Below, piece after piece: positions 1 to 8,918 of a stretch of 35,533 nt of DNA. Below the pieces are notes generated by a model that had not been told where the DNA came from, did no database searches, and saw nothing but the letters and a program-made list of their open reading frames with translations. The stretch's first letter is position 1, and each line of letters starts with the position of its first letter. This DNA comes from an uncultured Pirellula sp. (lineage in GTDB: Bacteria > Planctomycetota > Planctomycetia > Pirellulales > Pirellulaceae): contig CAIYZV010000440.1 in assembly GCA_903930765.1 (NCBI GenBank), positions 1 through 35,533 of the forward strand, read 5' to 3'. A program made the translations under genes and the position numbers.

Positions 1-545
1 CTATGGAAGGTGTCGTACATCATCCGGCAATTCGGATGGTTGACTTGTCGGCAAAACTCGGCCGCGTCGGCTTGAGCGTTGAGGAAGTAGCACTCGAATC
101 GATTCAGCGGTTCCACGCCCAGCATGACGCCGACTTTGGCAGCGTGTTCGGCAGTTTCTCGCATGCTGTCGATACCCCACTTCCATTCGTCGTTGGTGCG
201 TCCACTGCCTGAAAAATAGCCTAGGGCCGAATGGTAGGGGCCGACAATGGTTTGTACCCCTGCGGCAGCGCAGCAATCCAATGTTTTTTTGTTGGCGTCG
301 ACACCTTTGCGACGTACTGCAGGATCGGAACTAATCGGATTGTCGTCCGCGTTTCGCACGGTAACACCTGTTCGTTCGAGTCCGATCGCATCGAGTCGTT
401 TTCCCCATGCTGTGTAATCGAGATTGAGGTTGAATACAGGGATCTCGACACCGTCGTATCCGAACTCTTTGAGCTTTTCGAGCACTGGGATCAATCCATC
501 GTTCAGTTCACCGGACCAGAGCAACAAGTTCATCCCGTATTTCAT
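1..545 (-). CDS. Sugar phosphate isomerase/epimerase, partial (C-terminus beyond the window)
   Basis: The reading frame opens at ATG 545-543 and runs off the left edge after 181 codons. The protein begins MKYGMNLLLWSG and contains EPLNRFECYF (a metal-ligand Glu in this fold) and, at the edge, MMYDTFH (metal-ligand Asp and His). These are hallmarks of the xylose-isomerase-like TIM barrel in the D-tagatose/D-psicose 3-epimerase group, which epimerise ketohexoses with a divalent metal. The missing part should hold the last metal-binding Glu. A GGAG seven bases before the ATG supports the start. The gene lies 156 bp downstream of another minus-strand gene. The exact sugar substrate cannot be told from this fragment; a hydroxypyruvate isomerase-like role is the main alternative. 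Confidence 0.85.
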   Translation of the reverse strand, partial: MKYGMNLLLWSGELNDGLIPVLEKLKEFGYDGVEIPVFNLNLDYTAWGKRLDAIGLERTGVTVRNADDNPISSDPAVRRKGVDANKKTLDCCAAAGVQTIVGPYHSALGYFSGSGRTNDEWKWGIDSMRETAEHAAKVGVMLGVEPLNRFECYFLNAQADAAEFCRQVNHPNCRMMYDTFH

Positions 546-701
546 GCTTAACTCCAAAAGCTCAACGTAAGAGGGGAATGCGTTCTTTGACTCGTCAGGT
601 TAGCGGGTGATCAAACGCCATGCAAGCTGTTCGGTATGCTCTTCGGGAGGGCAAGCTTTTTCTGGCAAGCCGTCGAGGTGCAGGAGACGCGGGCTGAAGC
701 T

Positions 702-3044
702 CTAAGGTTTCGGGGCGTCTTCCTTCGAACTCTCGGGTGGTGGTTCGTCGAGTGTGATAGCTACCGAGCCGTAGGAGAAAAGTTCATGGCATAGGCGTGC
801 GACCTCCGTCCAGCGCTCGATCGCCTTGTTCGTTTCCTTTTGCTGCGATTGCAATTCCCTGATTTGCGTGAAGACGTCGGGACGACCGGGGACTCGTTTG
901 GGAAAAGGCGAATTCCGGAGAGCCTCGATCGATTGAGAGAGCCATTGCTGGTGGGCTTGGAGCTTCAATACAACATTGGCTGCATCGTCGCGTCCGAGGG
1001 GAGTTGGGTGAATGTCGCCTGGAAAATGAACACCCACTTGAACCATGAAATACCATCGTCGGCCTGGTTTGGTGAGCAGGTAGACATGCAGTTCTGGGAC
1101 GACGTCATCGAGGGTTAGCCGCCATTTCGCAGGCGCATCGGACAATGCAATCTCGAACTCCGCAGGCTGTACAGCTATCTCGCTGATCGCCTCATCGGTT
1201 AGTTTCAACTGGGCCCAGCAGGGTCTGTTTTTGGAGAAGCTATCGGTCACGTTCATTGCGGATTGCGGATTGGTTTTGAGTTCCACACGCTGGAATGCTT
1301 TGGTGGCCGGGATAGTGAAAAGAGAATCCCCAGGAGGTTGCACAAGCACCAAATCTCCATCGACGATCCCTGGATCCACGCCAGCAACGCCCTCTGGCGC
1401 GATCAGGTCCGGTGCCTCTGCACCCGGCGCGTTGGTTGGTTCCACATCCCCAACGAGTTCTCCTCCCATCGCCTCGCGCCCCATCGCCTCGCGCCCCAGA
1501 GCCAACCGATCCCGGTCCATGAGTTCGGCAGCAGGCTGGGTAAGTCCTTGGTTCACCGACGCGGGTCGATTGGGAGTTCCGGAGTTGGCAAGGGATTGCA
1601 AGACGATTTGATCTGGGGAGAGCGGAATTAAGGCATCGCTAGATTCCAAAGCGGGCGTCGCTGTTATCTCTGCCATATCAGCGATCTCAGGCATGTTGGC
1701 TATATCGGCGAGTTCACTGGATTCAGGCTGGCTGTTGGGATTGCTCGCCGGTTCGCCATGGTTTTTCGAGGCGTGGGGGTCGTTGCTGGTCGCGGGCCCA
1801 GCGGAAGTTTTTCTTGGGGTTGTTTTAGGACTCGTTGTAAAAAAGCTCGAGCAGAACAACAGGGCGATTGTGGCAGCGGTCCCTGCGAACATCGCGACGA
1901 TCAATTTTTGCCGGTTGTGTTTCTTTTTCTTCGTAGGTTTTGGTTGCTGTTGCCGGATTGGAAGCTTTTGGGCCTGAGCGATCGATGATGTCTTTGATGT
2001 AGTCTTCGAGGGTTCTTTTGTTGGTAGCGATTCGGTGGCGAAGGGGATGGCCGGCCAATCGATTTCGACAGGTTGTTCCCCCCAATCCAAGAGCCAATCG
2101 ATTTGAGGTTCGGCAGATTGGATGGCTAGAGCTTGAAGCAGTTGTTCATGCAATGCGCGGATTGGGAAAATCAGACCGTGGAACGACAGGAGGTAATGGC
2201 ATGGAGAGTCAGGGAGTGATTCAGGCGGGGAGTCCACTTGCGATTGGGGCTTTTGCGTTGGAACTGAGGTGCTCGATGCGTTCGTGTCCTTGGGATTTTT
2301 CCCATCGGAGATGCGAGATGCGATTTCGCGGAGCTGCCGTTCCCAGTCTTGGAGGAGAAGCTTGGGAGGTTTTTGGGACTCGAGGAACGGCAGGGCGGCC
2401 GTTGTCCAAGTTGTCGATGGCGTCACGTGCCAAAGAATCCCTTCCGAGACGATGATCTTTGACTGCGCGAACGTTTCCTCGAGATCGGCCAGTTCCTTGG
2501 AATGCAGGTTCCATACGGGGCTTTCAGCAGGGAGGAAGGCGACCGAGGGAAGGAGAGTACGCCATGCTTCTCGGGGGATCAGTGCGGAAAAGTGAGTCGC
2601 AGTGTGCAGCGACGACTCGGTCGAGTTCGTCGATTTATGTGAAATCTTGTTATGTGAAATCTTGGTAATGGGAAACGCAAGCCATGCATGGTCGTGATCT
2701 CGAATCAAGGCCACAAATAGGAGATCTGCGGACCGCGTCGACGCTTGGGCGCGGCGGGGCGACTGGAAAACCTTCATTTCGAAAGCGTCCGATCCTGGAT
2801 CTGCGACTTCTCGGCTCGTCGCCTGTGGATGTGCGAGATCGCTGGATTCGTCATGAATTACTAGGTTTTGAGCCGTTGGCGAAGCATCCGAATCGCAGCC
2901 TCCTTCAGCGGCGGCCCCCTTCTGGTCGTTGGAAATGGAGGCTAAGTCCCAGCCATCGGAAATCAGTTTCCAGAAACCAGGAAGCCGGCGTTTGGGGCTG
3001 GACGGGGCGTGTGCCCGTGAAGGTGTATTTGGGTTGGCAGTCAT
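702..3044 (-). CDS. Large planctomycete-type protein of unknown function with one central membrane segment
   Basis: I do not recognise the family. The protein has about 780 residues: a hydrophilic N-terminal half rich in Ser, Pro and Lys, a basic patch (KPTKKKKHNRQK) leading into one hydrophobic segment near residues 380-402, then a long Pro/Ala/Ser linker. The last 180 or so residues look folded and contain alternating beta-like stretches and a Gln/Glu-rich helix that may form a coiled coil. The layout suggests an inner-membrane protein with a cytoplasmic N-terminus and an extracytoplasmic C-terminal domain. The linker holds a 5-residue repeat (GREAM twice). The frame is open up to a TTG at 3176, but that start would cover the ppdK promoter and leave only 23 bp between divergent genes. 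ATG 3044-3042 is therefore preferred, although no clear ribosome site precedes it. It stops with TAG. Confidence 0.7.
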   Translation of the reverse strand: MTANPNTPSRAHAPSSPKRRLPGFWKLISDGWDLASISNDQKGAAAEGGCDSDASPTAQNLVIHDESSDLAHPQATSREVADPGSDAFEMKVFQSPRRAQASTRSADLLFVALIRDHDHAWLAFPITKISHNKISHKSTNSTESSLHTATHFSALIPREAWRTLLPSVAFLPAESPVWNLHSKELADLEETFAQSKIIVSEGILWHVTPSTTWTTAALPFLESQKPPKLLLQDWERQLREIASRISDGKNPKDTNASSTSVPTQKPQSQVDSPPESLPDSPCHYLLSFHGLIFPIRALHEQLLQALAIQSAEPQIDWLLDWGEQPVEIDWPAIPFATESLPTKEPSKTTSKTSSIAQAQKLPIRQQQPKPTKKKKHNRQKLIVAMFAGTAATIALLFCSSFFTTSPKTTPRKTSAGPATSNDPHASKNHGEPASNPNSQPESSELADIANMPEIADMAEITATPALESSDALIPLSPDQIVLQSLANSGTPNRPASVNQGLTQPAAELMDRDRLALGREAMGREAMGGELVGDVEPTNAPGAEAPDLIAPEGVAGVDPGIVDGDLVLVQPPGDSLFTIPATKAFQRVELKTNPQSAMNVTDSFSKNRPCWAQLKLTDEAISEIAVQPAEFEIALSDAPAKWRLTLDDVVPELHVYLLTKPGRRWYFMVQVGVHFPGDIHPTPLGRDDAANVVLKLQAHQQWLSQSIEALRNSPFPKRVPGRPDVFTQIRELQSQQKETNKAIERWTEVARLCHELFSYGSVAITLDEPPPESSKEDAPKP
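1465..1494. repeat. 15-bp perfect direct repeat, two copies, inside a coding region
   Basis: CCCATCGCCTCGCGC occurs at 1465-1479 and again at 1480-1494. On the minus strand it encodes GREAM GREAM within the Ala/Gly/Glu linker of the protein at 702-3044. The period is a multiple of three, so copy-number change would alter linker length without a frameshift. Confidence 0.85.
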
Positions 3045-3078
3045 CGTCGGGGCAAAGGGAGTAGGTGCATCGAGGTGA

Positions 3079-3107
3079 TTGACGATTTTTGAGGTCCCCT
3101 CTAAACT
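3079..3107 (+). promoter_or_regulatory. Sigma-70-type promoter for ppdK
   Basis: TTGACG at 3079-3084 and TAAACT at 3102-3107 are separated by 17 bp. Transcription would begin near 3114 and leave a leader of about 85 nt before the ATG at 3200. Its position between the divergent genes argues against the TTG 3176 start of the minus-strand neighbour. The match is by eye only. Confidence 0.5.
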
Positions 3108-3199
3108 TTTGCCCGCTTTTGTTGAAGCTTTAGGACGGTTCTGGGGACCGGAAATACCCCCACGATTTTCGCACAATTTTTGGAGCGTTGCATTCGGCT

Positions 3200-6004
3200 A
3201 TGGCAAACAAGTTGGTCTATTTCTTCGGTAAATCGAAAACCGATGGCAGCGGGGACATGAAGGCACTTTTGGGGGGGAAGGGAGCCAATTTGGCTCAGAT
3301 GACCAGGATTGGTTTGCCGGTACCCTCGGGATTCACGATCACGACGGAAGTCTGCGTGAACTATTACAAGAACGGTCGCAAGTACCCAGCCGAGCTTCCA
3401 TCCGAATTGGAAAAGGCTGTGAAATGGCTTGAGAAAGAGTCGGGCAAGAAGTTTGGGGACGTGAAGAACCCTCTGCTCGTCTCGGTACGATCGGGTGCCC
3501 GCGACTCGATGCCGGGGATGATGGACACGATTTTGAACTTGGGACTCAACGATGCGGCCTGCGAAGGGCTTGCAGCAGCCACCAACAATCCTCGTTTTGC
3601 TTGGGACTCCTACCGTCGTTTCATCCAGATGTATGGCGACGTGGTGATGGGTGTTCAGAAGAAGAACGAAAACGACCACGAGCCGTTCGATGAAGTGATG
3701 GATGGGTTGAAGAAGGAAGTTGGTGTCAAGCTAGACACCGAACTGACCGCTAAGCAACTTCAAGAGTTGGTGAAGCGGTTCAAGAAGTTGATCAAGGATC
3801 GAACTGGCAAGGCGTTCCCGAACGAGCCGATGAAGCAACTCGAGGGTGCGGTGACCGCCGTGTTCGGGTCGTGGATGAACGAACGAGCCATTCTGTACCG
3901 CCAAAAGTATCGTATTCCGGATGAATGGGGTACTGCGGTGAACGTTCAGAGCATGGTGTTCGGGAACATGGGTGATGACTGCGCAACGGGTGTTGCGTTC
4001 ACGCGTGATCCAGCCAACGGAGAGAACGTTTTCTACGGTGAGTATCTGGTGAATGCTCAAGGGGAGGACGTTGTGGCCGGTGTTCGCACACCGCTGACGA
4101 TCGCAGAAATGGCCAAGGACAAGATCCTCGGCGCAGCGTTCAAGGAATTGGTGGAAGTGCGCAAGACGCTCGAGCGTAACTTCGGCGACGTTCAAGACTT
4201 CGAGTTCACCATTGAGAACAAGAAGCTGTACATGCTGCAAACGCGGAATGGAAAGCGGACCGCACTCGCCTATGTCAAAATCGCTCACGACATGGTGAAG
4301 GAAAAGTTGATGACCCCAGAACATGCGATCAAGTCTGGGGATCCAGAAGCTCTCAACCAATTGCTGCAGCCGATCTTTGATACGAAAGCCTACGACAAGG
4401 CGAAGAAGGAAGGTCGCATGTTGGCGGTCGGTTTGCCTGCCGGACCAGGAGCCGCTTCAGGGGCCGTGGTCTTCACCGCCGGCAAAGCAGAGGAATTGGC
4501 GGCCAAGGGCCAACACGTGGTCTTGGCACGGATCGAAACCAGCCCAGAAGATCTCCGCGGTATGATCGCTGCGGATGGGATTTTGACCGCTCGGGGTGGT
4601 GTTTCTAGCCACGCTGCGTTGGTCGCACGGCAAATGGGCAAGGTTTGCGTCGCCGGTGCCGGCGATATCGAAATCGATTACCACAAGGGTGTTCTGAAGT
4701 GCAAAGGGGTCACCATCAAGGAAGGTGAGCCGATCAGCATCAACGGAACAACCGGCGAAGTTTTCCAAGGCAAGATCGACACGGCAGACAGCGAACTCAA
4801 GCAAGTCTTGGTTGGCAAGACTCTCAAGCCGAAAGATAGCAAGGTCTTCCAGTACTACGACTTCATCATGAAGCTCGCGGACAAGTACCGTACGCTCGGA
4901 TTGCGGACGAATGCCGACCAACCTGATCAAGTGCTGAATGCCGTTGCTTTCGGTGCTGAAGGTATCGGTTTGTGCCGAACCGAGCACATGTTCTTCGAAG
5001 GGGATCGAATCATTGCGGTTCGGCAAATGATCCTGGCGAAGACGGAGGACGCTCGAAAGAGCGCGTTGGCGAAGTTGCTCCCGTACCAACAAAAAGACTT
5101 CGAAGGTATCTTCCGAGCTCTCGATGGGTTGCCAGCATGCGTCCGCTTGCTCGATCCACCGTTGCACGAGTTCCTCCCGCAGTCGGACAATAAGAAGGGG
5201 CAAGAAGAAGTTGCGAAGCAACTCGGTACCACCGTGGCTGAAGTTGCCAAGATGGTTCATGAGCTTCACGAGTTCAACCCAATGCTCGGCTTCCGCGGTT
5301 GCCGCCTCGGAATCCTCCGTCCTGAAATCACCGAAATGCAAGCTCGGGCGATTTTCCAAGCCGCTGCAAACGTGCTCAAGGAAGGTATCAAAGTTAAGCC
5401 TGAGGTGATGGTTCCGTTGGTTGGGTTCAAGCGAGAGCTCGATCTCCAAGTTGAAATTGTTCACCGTGTCGCAGCGGAAGTCATGAAGGCAACTGGTAAG
5501 AAGTTCGCGTACCATGTCGGAACGATGATCGAAGTGCCTCGCGGTGCTGTTACCGCGGATGAGATCGCGCAGTCGGCCGAGTTCTTCTCGTTCGGTACCA
5601 ACGACTTGACCCAAACATGCTTGGGCATGAGTCGCGACGATTCCGGTTCCTTCTTGCCAGGATACCAAGCTTTGGAAATCATCAAAGCGAACCCGTTCGC
5701 TTCGATCGATCGAACCGGTGTTGGTCAGTTGATGAAGATCGGTGTCGAGAAGGGACGCTCAACACGCAACGATCTGAAGATCGGTATCTGCGGCGAACAT
5801 GGCGGTGATCCATCGTCGGTTGAGTTCTGTCATACGATTGGATTGAACTACGTCAGCTGCAGTCCATTCCGTGTTCCAATCGCTCGATTGGCAGCGGCCC
5901 AAGCGGCACTGCGATTCCCAGCGGTTGCCCCAACGGCCAAGGTTGTTAAAGATACCAAGCCGGTTAAGGGAGCCACGAAAAGCCGTACTGTGGCCCGCAA
6001 ATAG
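3200..6004 (+). CDS. ppdK: Pyruvate, phosphate dikinase
   Basis: Cytosolic enzyme interconverting pyruvate + ATP + phosphate and PEP + AMP + diphosphate. The protein has 934 residues. The N-terminal nucleotide-binding domain starts with [12 protein letters not shown] and contains [16 protein letters not shown]. The swivelling phosphohistidine domain carries [15 protein letters not shown] with the catalytic His at about residue 471. The C-terminal PEP/pyruvate barrel includes [17 protein letters not shown] and [10 protein letters not shown] with the catalytic Cys at about 864. The residue before SHA is Ser where Thr is usual. A Lys/Thr-rich tail of roughly 27 residues extends past the normal C-terminus (Clostridium symbiosum enzyme about 874 aa). 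The frame is also open to TTG 3188, but ATG 3200 gives the standard N-terminus. The gene is flanked by its own promoter and terminator, so it is probably monocistronic. Confidence 0.97.
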   Translation: MANKLVYFFGKSKTDGSGDMKALLGGKGANLAQMTRIGLPVPSGFTITTEVCVNYYKNGRKYPAELPSELEKAVKWLEKESGKKFGDVKNPLLVSVRSGARDSMPGMMDTILNLGLNDAACEGLAAATNNPRFAWDSYRRFIQMYGDVVMGVQKKNENDHEPFDEVMDGLKKEVGVKLDTELTAKQLQELVKRFKKLIKDRTGKAFPNEPMKQLEGAVTAVFGSWMNERAILYRQKYRIPDEWGTAVNVQSMVFGNMGDDCATGVAFTRDPANGENVFYGEYLVNAQGEDVVAGVRTPLTIAEMAKDKILGAAFKELVEVRKTLERNFGDVQDFEFTIENKKLYMLQTRNGKRTALAYVKIAHDMVKEKLMTPEHAIKSGDPEALNQLLQPIFDTKAYDKAKKEGRMLAVGLPAGPGAASGAVVFTAGKAEELAAKGQHVVLARIETSPEDLRGMIAADGILTARGGVSSHAALVARQMGKVCVAGAGDIEIDYHKGVLKCKGVTIKEGEPISINGTTGEVFQGKIDTADSELKQVLVGKTLKPKDSKVFQYYDFIMKLADKYRTLGLRTNADQPDQVLNAVAFGAEGIGLCRTEHMFFEGDRIIAVRQMILAKTEDARKSALAKLLPYQQKDFEGIFRALDGLPACVRLLDPPLHEFLPQSDNKKGQEEVAKQLGTTVAEVAKMVHELHEFNPMLGFRGCRLGILRPEITEMQARAIFQAAANVLKEGIKVKPEVMVPLVGFKRELDLQVEIVHRVAAEVMKATGKKFAYHVGTMIEVPRGAVTADEIAQSAEFFSFGTNDLTQTCLGMSRDDSGSFLPGYQALEIIKANPFASIDRTGVGQLMKIGVEKGRSTRNDLKIGICGEHGGDPSSVEFCHTIGLNYVSCSPFRVPIARLAAAQAALRFPAVAPTAKVVKDTKPVKGATKSRTVARK

Positions 6005-6032
6005 TGGTTCGTAGATCGCTTTAAAGAGTCTG

Positions 6033-6075
6033 AAACTGCTCCCGCGACATAGTTTGCGGGAGCAGTTTTTTATTT
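6033..6075 (+). terminator. Rho-independent terminator of ppdK
   Basis: The arms AACTGCTCCCGC (6034-6045) and GCGGGAGCAGTT (6056-6067) form a perfect 12-bp stem with a 10-nt loop. The last stem bases merge into a run of six T (6066-6071) followed by ATTTC. It lies 29 bp after the ppdK stop codon. Confidence 0.92.
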
Positions 6076-6082
6076 CATCCAA

Positions 6083-6122
6083 TAAAAATGGCGAGGAAAA
6101 CTCACACGAGTTAACCTCGCCA
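6083..6122 (-). terminator. Second stem-loop with minus-strand terminator polarity
   Basis: TGGCGAGG (6089-6096) pairs with CCTCGCCA (6115-6122), and AACTC (6099-6103) pairs with GAGTT (6108-6112). The loop is ACAC, and a symmetric AA/AA internal loop sits between the two helices. Read on the minus strand the hairpin is followed by a run of five T (complement of 6083-6088), the form of an intrinsic terminator. No minus-strand gene lies immediately upstream of it, so its client is unknown. It could instead be part of an RNA or an operator. Confidence 0.55.
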
Positions 6123-6304
6123 CTGGGGGAAAGGAATCATGAGATTCGATTGCCATTGTTGTGGCAACTCACGTTCTTTTCGATCCTAGTTCGATCGGAT
6201 CCGACAAGTGCGTACAATCAGGTGATTCCGAAGCCTGCCTCCCTCAATGAAAGTTGGGTTTTCCGTTGGTAACGATTGTACGGCCCTATACCCAAGCAAA
6301 CAAA

Positions 6305-7330
6305 ATGTGGATTCGATTGGTCGGATGTGTGCTCGCGATCGGGTTGAGCGGATGCGTTTCAAGAAAAGAGGATGCAGCCGTTCTGTACTGCGCTTCGGAT
6401 CGCGAATACGCAGCGCCTATCTTGGATGCGTACGAGCGAGCCAATCCCGGCACGGAGGTGGTCCGACAATTCGACGTCGAGGCATCGAAGACGCTCGGAC
6501 TGGTGACTCGGATCGAGCAGGAAAAATCGCAGCCACGATGCGATGTGTTTTGGAATAATGAAATCCTGCATACCATACGATTGCAGAAACAAGGCCTTCT
6601 CCAACCGCGGCGTTGGTCGATCCCGAGTGATTGGCCTAAAGGGTATCGAGCCAACGATGGAACATGGATCGGTTTTGCAGCGCGAGCCCGGGTCCTGCTC
6701 GTCAACACCGAGAAACTGGGAGTTGACCCCAAGGGGTGGCCTAGCCGAGTTTCTGAACTAGCCGATGAGCCATGGAAAGGAAAATGCGGACTCGCCTTTC
6801 CTATTTATGGAACGACCGCGACGCACATGGCAGTTTTAGCGACAACCAAGAATGCGCTGGGTGATAGCAAAAATTGGGATTCCTGGATTGCGGAGGTGAA
6901 ATCGAACGGAGTTGTACTGGCGGGCAACAAACAAGTCGCCTTGGCGGTAGCATCGGGCGAACTCGATTGGGGGCTGACCGATACCGACGACGCGATCATT
7001 GAAAAGGAGAATGGAAAGCCGGTTGCTTTGGTGTTTCCTGATCAGCACGAAGGAGGATTTGGAACGTTGTTCCTACCCAACACGCTTGCAGTGATCAATA
7101 AGGCACCCCATCCAATCGCAGCAGGGTCGCTGGTTGATTACTTAAGCAGCGAAAAAATCGAATCGCGATTGACGTTGAGCAGTAGCGCCCATTTCCCCTT
7201 GTGGCCGACCTCTAAGGAAAAGTCGCGCGTCCAAATCGATGGGGTACGATGGGCGGAGGTGGACTTTGAACGGACCGCGGATTCGTGGGAAAAAACGCGA
7301 GATAGGTTGCTCCAGGTATTTCAGCAGTGA
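6305..7330 (+). CDS. Iron(III)-type extracellular solute-binding lipoprotein
   Basis: Predicted lipoprotein of 341 residues. It has a short signal peptide with lipobox LSGC (Cys17), then VLYCASDREYAAPILDAYERANPG, the typical opening of type 2 periplasmic binding proteins of the FbpA/FutA/IdiA ferric-iron group. Later motifs such as the AGNKQVALAVASGELDWGLTDTDDA region fit the same fold. The usual job is to capture a ligand, often Fe3+, for an ABC importer. No permease or ATPase gene is adjacent, so partner and ligand are open. The start is ATG 6305: the frame extends to TTG 6254, but only the ATG gives a proper lipoprotein signal. No ribosome site is evident. A TACAAT at 6213-6218 could be a -10 box. 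The gene is almost joined to mqo downstream. Confidence 0.85.
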   Translation: MWIRLVGCVLAIGLSGCVSRKEDAAVLYCASDREYAAPILDAYERANPGTEVVRQFDVEASKTLGLVTRIEQEKSQPRCDVFWNNEILHTIRLQKQGLLQPRRWSIPSDWPKGYRANDGTWIGFAARARVLLVNTEKLGVDPKGWPSRVSELADEPWKGKCGLAFPIYGTTATHMAVLATTKNALGDSKNWDSWIAEVKSNGVVLAGNKQVALAVASGELDWGLTDTDDAIIEKENGKPVALVFPDQHEGGFGTLFLPNTLAVINKAPHPIAAGSLVDYLSSEKIESRLTLSSSAHFPLWPTSKEKSRVQIDGVRWAEVDFERTADSWEKTRDRLLQVFQQ

Positions 7331-7344
7331 TTGAGGTTCATTCG

Positions 7345-8829
7345 ATGCACCGTTCGGATTCCGATATCGTATTGATCGGCAGCGGGATCATGTCTGCAAG
7401 CCTCGCCGCGATGGTGAAACGACTCGACCCAGGACTATCGGTCCAGGTCTTCGAGGTCGCTGATGGGTTGTCGCAAGAATCTTCCGATGGTTGGAACAAC
7501 GCGGGCACGGGGCATGCAGGGCTATGTGAGATCAGCTACACACCGGCTCGTGAAGCCGACGGGAGTGTCAAGATCGATCGTGCCTTGGGGATCTTTGAGC
7601 AGTTCGAACACTCTAAGCAGTTTTGGAGCTATGCGGTTGCAAGCGGTATGGTTGGGGATCCAAAGGCATTTATCCATGCGGTCCCGCATATCGGTTTTGT
7701 CCATGGTGCCGACGATGTCGATTTCCTTCGGGCTCGCCATGCCGCGATGGTGGAGCATCATTTCTTCCGTGCGATGGAGTTGACCATCGATGGAGCTCGC
7801 ATCGGGGAGTGGGCGCCGCTGGTGATGGAGGGCCGAGGATCTGTACCGGTCGCTGCGACGAGGATGGAGCGTGGCACAGAGGTGAATTTCGGTCAGCTCG
7901 CCCGCGAATTACTGCGTTGGTTGGCGGATCAAGATCGATGCAGCATCGCAACGGGGCATCGCGTCGTTCGAGTACGGCATGTGGGGCAAGCGTGGGAGTT
8001 GGTGGTTCAATGCCTCAAGTCTGGCGAGATAAAATCGCATCGCTCCAAATTTGTATTCGTAGGTGCAGGCGGAGGAAGTCTGCCATTGCTTCAAACCACG
8101 GGGTTGCCAGAAGTCGCTGGGCTAGGTGGGTTTCCTATCGGAGGTCAGTGGCTCGTCTGCGATCATTCGGAAATCTGTGATAGGCACAACGCTAAGGTTT
8201 ACGGCACGACACCTCCTGCGTCACCGAGCCTCGGTGCTCCCCATTTGGACATTCGCAGGCTCGATGGCCGTCGGCAGTTAATGTTTGGCCCGTTTGGGTC
8301 GTGGACAACGAAGTTCCTCAAGAACAGCGGTCGATGGACGGATCTTCCTGGCTCGGTCCAACTGAGCAACATCAGCACCCTCCTGCGTTCGGCGATTCAC
8401 AACCGAGCGCTGGTGAGGTATCTCGTCGGCCAGGCGTTGCAGAGCATGGACCATCGCATGGCGGCTCTGCGAGGATTCTATCCCATGGCTAACCAACAAG
8501 ACTGGAGGTTGGTGGAGGCTGGTATTCGGGTGCAAACCATCAAAAAACAAGATCGCGGGGCAGTTTACTTTGGGACCGACGTCTTCCGCGCTGCGGGTGG
8601 GTCGCTTGCCGCTTTGTTGGGGGCGTCGCCCGGCGCATCGGTTTCCGTCAGCATCGCGCTCGAAGTTATCAAAAGCTGTTTACCCCAATTGTTGGATTCG
8701 ACCGATGGGCATACACGCATGAAGCAGATGATTCCAACCTACGATGAGGACATCAAGCGAGCCTCCAGTGCGGGGTTGTTTGCGAAATCGACAGCGAAGG
8801 CCGAAGAGTTGCTCCAGATTGGGCGATAG
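7345..8829 (+). CDS. mqo: Malate:quinone oxidoreductase
   Basis: FAD-dependent, membrane-associated enzyme that oxidises malate to oxaloacetate and passes electrons to quinone, bypassing NAD-linked malate dehydrogenase. The 495-residue protein opens with the dinucleotide-binding motif DIVLIGSGIMSASLAAMVKR, followed by the family signature QESSDGWNNAGTGHAGLCE. Late motifs include PSLGAPHLDIRR, the FGPFGSW region, and GGSLAALLGASPGASVSVSIAL at the FAD-domain end. Length matches the family (about 490-500). A GAGG at 7333-7336, eight bases before ATG 7345, supports this start; a GTG at 7327 overlapping the previous stop codon is the alternative. The gene begins 14 bp after the binding-protein gene, so the two are very likely co-transcribed. 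It converges on pyc. Confidence 0.95.
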   Translation: MHRSDSDIVLIGSGIMSASLAAMVKRLDPGLSVQVFEVADGLSQESSDGWNNAGTGHAGLCEISYTPAREADGSVKIDRALGIFEQFEHSKQFWSYAVASGMVGDPKAFIHAVPHIGFVHGADDVDFLRARHAAMVEHHFFRAMELTIDGARIGEWAPLVMEGRGSVPVAATRMERGTEVNFGQLARELLRWLADQDRCSIATGHRVVRVRHVGQAWELVVQCLKSGEIKSHRSKFVFVGAGGGSLPLLQTTGLPEVAGLGGFPIGGQWLVCDHSEICDRHNAKVYGTTPPASPSLGAPHLDIRRLDGRRQLMFGPFGSWTTKFLKNSGRWTDLPGSVQLSNISTLLRSAIHNRALVRYLVGQALQSMDHRMAALRGFYPMANQQDWRLVEAGIRVQTIKKQDRGAVYFGTDVFRAAGGSLAALLGASPGASVSVSIALEVIKSCLPQLLDSTDGHTRMKQMIPTYDEDIKRASSAGLFAKSTAKAEELLQIGR

Positions 8830-8860
8830 CTTCCGACCAGGGGAATCCAACCTGCCCTGC

Positions 8861-8894
8861 CGAAAAACAACGGGAACATCCGTTGGTCCCGTTG
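8861..8894 (-). terminator. Rho-independent terminator of pyc
   Basis: CAACGGGA (8868-8875) and TCCCGTTG (8887-8894) form an 8-bp stem with an 11-nt loop. On the minus strand the stem is followed directly by five T (complement of 8863-8867). It lies about 25 bp after the pyc stop and also separates pyc from convergent mqo. Confidence 0.75.
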
Positions 8895-8918
8895 AAGCCA
8901 CCGTAACGTCGTCTGCGA

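Noticed and set aside
4457-5668. 403-codon open frame on the minus strand inside ppdK
   Set aside because: It lies wholly antisense to a clearly conserved enzyme; the translation has no domain character and arises from codon bias of the plus-strand gene.
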